A stretch of 64,000 bases of DNA, from NCBI GenBank assembly GCA_028673005.1, contig CM054115.1, forward strand, positions 190,286,370-190,350,369. Direction: 5' to 3'. Origin of the DNA: Tanypteryx hageni. Taxonomy: Eukaryota; Arthropoda; Insecta; Odonata; Petaluridae. How positions within the stretch are numbered: position 1 is the first letter of the stretch; every line of letters starts with the position of its first letter. Shown piece after piece: positions 58,621 to 64,000 of this stretch. A program made the position numbers and the translations under genes. The notes beneath the pieces are model-generated. The model searched no databases and was not told the origin of the DNA. It worked only from the letters and a program-made list of their open reading frames with translations.

Positions 58621-60919
58621 ATTTATTTATTTATTTAATCATTTTTTCACATACAGCGATACCGCCAATTTAAAGTGAAAATTAAACATTCAAAAATTAA
58701 CAACATAACAACCAAAATAAAGTACAAATAATGTAAAATGAAATTCAATATAATATAAGTGTATGCAGGAGCAGTCAATAAAATTAAGTTGTGTGACAAC
58801 ATGACATTCCGTTTTTAAGAAAAGACTCTTTGGACATTGAAAAAGGATCTACATTAGGGGAAAGTGAGTTTAAAACGGAGGGAAGACGAAAGAAAAGAGA
58901 ACAGTTCGATGAACAGAGGGATAATCCAAAGAAAGGGAAGATAAGATCTTACTATTAGAGAGTTGGCGAAAGGAGGGCACACGGGATTTAACAATTCTCA
59001 GAAAAAAATTAATGACACAATCCAAAGAGGCAAGGTTGGAAACAGAAGACATTGACCAAATAGGAGAACAGTAGTTAACCACAGGTAAAATAATAGAAGA
59101 AAAATACAATCTAAGAGCCAGTGGATCAGTAATGTCCGTAAAACGATATAATATTCCCAGGAGAGACATTGCTTTATTTTTTATTTTCAAAATATGATCA
59201 GAGAAGCAAAGTTTAGTATCAAAGACTACGCCAAGGTCTTTCTGTTTGGACACTCTAACCAATGGAACAACATTTAGTGTATAATTAAAATTTATAACAT
59301 TTTTAAGAAGAGAGATGGACATTACATTACATTTATTTGAATTTAATTTAAGTTTCCAGAAATCACACCAATTAACTACCAGATTAAGTGCCGATTGGAA
59401 AGACACACAATCAGCCATACCGGAAATCGCTTTAAAAATTTTGCAATCATCAGCATAAAGCAATATATCTGCTGTGGGAGAAGGGATGAGGGTAGCCAGA
59501 TCATCGACATATAAGTTAAATAAATAAGGTCCTAAGACACTCCCTTGTGGGACTCTTGAAGTAACAGTCAACCAGTCCAAGGCAATTCCAGCTAAGACAA
59601 CACGTTGTACGCGGTTATTTAAAAAACTTTTTAACAAATTAAGAAAATTACCATGGATATTATACCGTTGACTAAGTTTATAAGTGAGTAATTTATAATC
59701 TAGAGAGTCGAAAGCTTTTGAGATGTCCAAGTAGACAGTATCTAGCTGAGCCCTATTTATTATGGCATCAACAGCATGGTGTTGATAAACTGCTAAATTA
59801 GTTAGGCAAGAGCGGCCAGTAAGAAAACCATGTTGCCTAGTTGATAGGTGAGGGGATGTAAAATAGTAAAGTCGGTTAAGGATGATTCTTTCACAGATAC
59901 TAGAGACAATAGGGAGGATAGATATAGGACGGTAATTAGTTACATCGTATTTTGAACCAGACTTATGAATGGGAATTATGTTAGCAGATTTCCACTGGGA
60001 GGGAAAAGTGCCTAGAGAGAAACAGCGGTTAAAAATAATACATAGAGGAATAGAAAGAGAAGAAGCGCATTTACGAAGAAATAGAGGGCTGATACCATCA
60101 GGGCCCGGAGTACGGTAGGGGGAAATTTTACAGAGGAATTCAAAAACTTCTTGAGGGGTTGTTTGAAGTTGAGATAGAGAAAAGTTACAAACAGGTGAGA
60201 GAGAATCATCATTATCCAGGTTCAGAGGGGAGGTAGTAGGGGGTGACAAGCAATTAGAAAAGAAATTACGAAATAAAGCAGATCTACGAGATCCCTCATC
60301 ATTCGTATTTTCATAATAAATTTCTTCTGGGATCCTAGAATAATTGCGGCGGCCGTTAACGAAACACCAAAATTTCCTGGGATTGGAGGAAATAGAGTCG
60401 GATATATTCTTCTTATGCTCAGCGTAGTCGCGGCGAATTAAAAGCTTGGAATATCGCCGTAAGTCGGAAAAAAATTTGCGAGATTCTTCACTAGGGTAGG
60501 CTTTCCACAGATACCAGGCATGATTTTTGTTTCTCAGAGTATGAATTGTGTCAATTTTAAACCATGACGGGAATTTCTTAGACTTAGGAGTAACAACTGG
60601 AACAAAGTCCTTCAGAGCACCATCAATGTAAAAGAGACTAACGGCCTTGTCGGGGGGAAGAGCGCTCAGCAGGCACCACGGGATAAAGTTGAGACAGCTG
60701 TTGACGTCATCCCAGTGAACCTTAGACCAAGCAGGAAAGGGTCATGGAGGGGGAGGGGAAACAGCACGGGGTTTCTCAGTGCCTGGAATTCTGAGAACGG
60801 CATCTAGCGAAACATGGTCACTGTCGAAAATATTCCGGCCAGGGGTAATTGCGTTTGGAGGGGCAGAAACAGAGGATACAATGTAGTCCAGCGTTGCCAG
60901 ATTGTGGGTTGGGTGAGGA
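58621..60919 (-). mobile_element. 5'-truncated LINE inserted in the middle element
   Basis: Minus-strand non-LTR retrotransposon with its 3' end at 58621, ending in a TAAA-type simple repeat tail (read on minus). The body runs to about 60919, where it breaks within the endonuclease domain, giving a 5' truncation as is usual for LINEs. Confidence 0.82.
58870..60893 (-). CDS. LINE ORF2 remnant: endonuclease end and reverse transcriptase
   Basis: A long, almost intact reading frame. It begins LDYIVSSVSAPPNAI and IFDSDHVSLDAVL, the SDH motif of an apurinic-type endonuclease. A possible shift and in-frame stop near 60740 follow. Then comes a linker (KFPSWFKIDTIHTLRNKNHA, RKFWCFVNGRRNYSRIPEEI) and the RT domain in one frame to 58870: YRTPGPDGISPLFLRK, NYRPISILPIVSSICE, HGFLTGRSCLTNLA, YLDISKAFDSLDYKLL, VPQGSVLGPYLFNLYVDDL and the catalytic YADD in DILLYADDCKIF. 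The clade looks Jockey/CR1-like but is not certain. The uninterrupted 459-codon stretch suggests a young insertion. Confidence 0.85.
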
Positions 60920-61068
60920 GTACACGAGTATATATGGTACGTACTTTATGTTCTGAGCTTAACGTAATTTGTATGCACTTCGAATTATTTGTTTGTGGCT
61001 TATGGAAAAGTTTACATAAGGTCGAGTTTACGTAAGTCGGGGCTTATGTAAGCCGGGGAGTGGCTGTA

Positions 61069-61524
61069 TGCATATTTTGCACCATTAGGTACTTTTCAGT
61101 GGAATTTTAGTAATTGCAGATTCTAATGAGGCTATCACCAGCAATCAATGAATTAACTCTTAATATTTGAAATAGAAAAATGGCTTACTCAACATTTTTA
61201 TAGTTTTAACCTTTTGCACTTGCAAGTTGAGTGTGACTTGGCAGCAGCTTACAAATCTAGTGTAACTCAATATGTGTTTTTGAGAGAGATAGGCATGGGA
61301 TTTGTAAATATTTTTCTGTGGCATGCTTGTGATTGCAGTTTCTTACAAATCAGGTGCATCCTAATGATAAACAAGTTGAGTTATCACTGTATCCTAAATA
61401 TAATACGTGAATAATAGTGAAAAGGAAAAAAATCAGAGTGCAAAGGGTTAAAAATCATGTTTCATTTAACCGATGCAAGCCAATTACTAATCTCATCAGT
61501 TTGAATGCAAATTGTCCTATTCCA
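61069..61524. other. Unassigned AT-rich stretch
   Basis: No gene or element recognised. The open frame 61214-61414 has no conserved features. Confidence 0.45.
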
Positions 61525-62355
61525 CTATAAAATCTGGAGGAGAGGGAGAAAAATTCTTGCCTTGAATGGGTACCGAGCCCATGTCTTCCACTTGCTGAGT
61601 GGATGCTCAAACCCAGGAGTTATGCATATGATGGTCTGCAGTGTACTTGGGAGTGCTTTGATGGGCTTTATAAGACTATATTATAATAAATTATGTGGTA
61701 TTGTATGAGTGAAAATCAAGTATAAACAGTTTCCTGCACCATTAAGTTAACAGTTCATAATTTTTAAATATTGACCGTATTGGGCCCTCACAGACCAGGT
61801 CAAATCCATGAGGTTGATTTTCTAGGGCATTGTTGATTTTCAAGGAAAGGAGAAAAGGAAGAGCCTAAATTTTTCGCAAGTAGGCAACTCACTTTTTTTT
61901 CCCATCCCATTGACTTGGCAAAACTTTTCTCTGAAAAGTAAGCTATAAGCTTGATTCTGAACATTTTTGTAATAGAACACCCATCACAGAATGCAAAATA
62001 CCTAAAAAAAGAAACACCTGCCTACATTTTGCATTACCATATTACACTTTTATCCTTTCTATTATCATCATCTTCATTTCAGATGTATATTAAAGCTATC
62101 TGAGAGTAAAATTTTGTTCATCAGAATTAAAATACACTTTTCCTGAAAATTTTATTTGATCTCATTGGTTGATTGTTTACTGTGTAAACAGATCTATTTA
62201 AATATCTCAAAAACCACTAATGTATCAAGATAAACCTATCCATGATTGAAAATTTCAGACTCCTAGGTTAGTCATTTGACCATCCACCAGGCAAATGGAA
62301 GACCTGAGTTTCATTCCTAGTCTAAACCAGAATTTTTCTCCATTTGATTTTATAG
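61525..62355. repeat. Inverted-repeat element with tRNA-like arms (locus 4)
   Basis: Left arm 61525-61610 (tataaaatctggaggagagg, then gagaaaaattcttgcc and ccatgtcttccacttgctga) and right arm about 62280-62355 (aaatggaagacctgagtttc, then cagaatttttctccatttga and ttttata) are inverted copies of the same tRNA-like 3' sequence as loci 1-3. About 660 bases of unassigned sequence lie between them. Confidence 0.55.
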
Positions 62356-62470
62356 CATAGCATATGCCGCCATATGTATGTACAAAGCCAACTTTCACCT
62401 TTCATCTGACCCCCATGCCCTGCATGTTTCTCCATCAAGGGTATTTTGTTTTAAATGGGTGAAAGTGTAA

Positions 62471-63111
62471 TACAGTAAAAGCCTTGATTTAATGGACTTG
62501 GGAAGCAAAGTACACTGTTATTAGAGATTAGGATCGAGAATTCTCATGTCGAATTGAGAATGATCAAACTTAGCATATGCTTCAAAGTTTGATGAAAAGT
62601 TCGACGTTAAGTTAGTTTGACTGGACCGGCCTTTAATCTTTACGTGAGGAGAGCATCTATAGAGGTGCACCGCATAGCGGGGAAAGTGTTTATAGACACG
62701 CTTCGAAGAAGAATTATTTTCTCAGTGGGCAGAGCACTTTCTTCAGCAGTCTACTCTGTAGGGTTCTGACATCTACTGCTATTTTTTCTTACTCTGTTGT
62801 CTCAGCATGAGATTGCCAAAAAGTAAATATTTGCAATGGTGTAAGCTCAAAAAAATTTGGAGCAGTGAATTCCTAGGTTTTTCTAAAGTTGTGTGGCCTC
62901 AGTCGAGAATTCTTGAGAATCTCAAGAATGACATTATATATTTCCCGAATCTCGAGAAATAAAATAATCTTCACATGTACTGTACATAAACATTATATTT
63001 GGTATACATTCAGTAGAACACATTTTTTATAACACCTTTGCTACATACTTGGGTGACAGTAACCTTTAACCCCTTCCCCCATTTAGTCTATTAAATCGAG
63101 GTTTGTCTGTA
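62471..63111. mobile_element. Tigger/pogo-type miniature element
   Basis: 641 bases. Left end TACAGTAAAAGCCTTGATTT and right complement TACAGACAAACCTCGATTTA, with TA borders. CAGTAAAACCTCGATTTAA-like ends are typical of Tigger elements. No coding sequence. Confidence 0.8.
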
Positions 63112-63599
63112 TGATTATTTATTGTTCTTGAATATAATTAATTGTATGCTCATCCAAGCTAAGCTTAATCTGAAATGAAAGGAAAAGATTTATTTAAAGA
63201 TTTATTTTAAAAATTGGCCTAAATAATCCCTGGTCTGATAATTCCTAAAAGGAAATAAGTGTTTTTCATTGCAAATTATGGGCAATAAAAATGGGTTTTG
63301 AAAGTGTCTAGCATAATTTATAATCAATGTTTCAAGGCAGTATTTTTTAATTTATAATTTCATAATGATATTGTGTTGATGGGGAGAAAGGTTAATTATC
63401 TCATTTACAGCCATAACTTTTTATATCTCTAAGATATGAAATTTGGATTAAAATAATAATTTTGTTGATTATATGGTCACATTCTAGAATCCTTATTTAG
63501 AATTATATTTAACTTGTTATCAGTTTTATTTAAACGAACTGTAGCTTTGGCATGAATTTACCTGTAACCTGTTCCATCAATCAGCATGACATCTGGACA

Positions 63600-64000
63600 T
63601 ACAGTAGTCCCTCGTCAATTGCAGGGGTTACGTTTCTGATTTAACCTGTAGTTGACAAAACCATAGTTGGTGAGAGAAAGTGAAATTTGAGGTTAGAGGG
63701 AGTGATACCTGTAGTCCTATACTATCCACTTCAAGGTTAAAACAAGTCTGCCATACTTCAAAAAACGCTTATTATATGAATATACAAAAGAAAATACTTG
63801 CAAAGTACTAATAAATACTGTACATTAATAATATGACAGAGCAGCTCCTGCTGATACTACCCTCCTTTTTATCCCCTCCCCCCACCCTCCCTTCTCCCCA
63901 CCCTCCCTTCTCCCCTCCCTCCTCTCCCCTTCCCTCCTCCATCCTCCCTTTCCTCTTCCCTCACATCGCTCTCCCCCTCCCATCCCATCCCCTCCCTCCT
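63600..64000. mobile_element. Left end of a Tigger-like element running off the window
   Basis: TACAGTAGTCCCTCGTCAAT followed by tgcaggggttacg resembles the terminus of Tigger-like elements. The right end is not in the window. Confidence 0.45.
63860..64000. repeat. C/T-rich low-complexity tract
   Basis: Runs of ccctccc and tcccttctcc repeat to the edge of the window (imperfect tandem units such as caccctcccttctcc). No coding reading. Confidence 0.85.

Larger units (their letters stand above)
57718..60939. mobile_element. Middle TIR element of the nest (TACCGTA-type)
   Basis: Left end TACCGTATGTACTTGGGTAA then tttgcgac; right end complement TACCATATATACTCGTGTA. The right subterminal gtcgcaaa sequence is at 58612-58620, and the terminal tacacgagtatatatggta at 60920-60939. 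The two parts are separated by the LINE. Confidence 0.8.
57324..61068. mobile_element. Outer TIR element of a three-level nest
   Basis: Left end TACTGCCACTCCCCAACTTA, right end complement TACAGCCACTCCCCGGCTTA, with subterminal tttacgtaagt-like motifs on both sides and TA borders. It is interrupted by the element at 57718-60939. Confidence 0.8.

Noticed and set aside
63555..63600. Minus-strand CPDVMLIDGTGYR followed by gtaaat looked like an endonuclease V-type exon
   Set aside because: Only about 13 codons. The sequence just upstream on the minus strand is a Tigger-like transposon end (63600), leaving no convincing acceptor, and there are no neighbouring exons.

Overview
The window looks like animal nuclear DNA, most likely from an arthropod or similar invertebrate. 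It is strongly AT-rich and has GT-AG introns up to 13 kb. It carries two conserved animal genes in pieces and is otherwise packed with decayed transposable elements (mariner, pogo/Tigger, hAT, non-LTR retrotransposons, tRNA-derived SINEs, fold-back elements). The species cannot be named from sequence alone.

Two host genes lie head to head. On the minus strand, the first three coding exons of an Obg-like ATPase gene (OLA1; 2002-1815, 1455-1399, 781-654) run off the left edge. On the plus strand, from an ATG at 4071, there is a Smad-anchor (Sara/ZFYVE9-type) gene. Its exons join in frame: 4071-4128, 5051-5175, 6316-8005, 11620-12275, 12367-12505, 25646-25852, 32234-32329, 41734-41829 and probably 48204-~48398. 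They encode a long acidic N-terminal region, a FYVE zinc finger split over two exons, a Smad-binding region and an RVxF-type PP1 docking motif. The conserved C-terminal domain is missing and must lie beyond base 64000. About 2.1 kb separates the two start codons and holds a periodic CTGTCA repeat.

Region by region: 1-12.5 kb holds OLA1, the divergent promoter region and the N-terminal half of Sara, with an exonuclease-like transposon relic in intron 3. The 13-kb intron 5 (12.5-25.6 kb) holds a MADF-domain remnant, a 3.9-kb terminal-inverted-repeat (TIR) transposon whose transposase I cannot place, a pogo/Brinker-type transposase relic and several TIR elements. Introns 6-8 (25.9-48.2 kb) hold related TIR elements whose ends share one template (TACCGTA, a short AT spacer, then C-G-GTATAA-like bases), a second pogo-type element, a tRNA-like SINE split by a hAT insertion, and a 1-kb fold-back element. 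From 48.4 kb to the end I see no further exon. That stretch holds fold-back elements, RTE-like LINE fragments, a Tigger relic, a near-complete mariner and a three-level nest (LINE inside a TIR element inside another TIR element).

No tRNA, rRNA, CRISPR array or bacterial-type system was seen. The most interesting non-genic signals are inverted-repeat elements whose arms carry tRNA-like sequence at four loci, the unplaced 3.9-kb transposon, and the family of pogo-type ends sharing one template.
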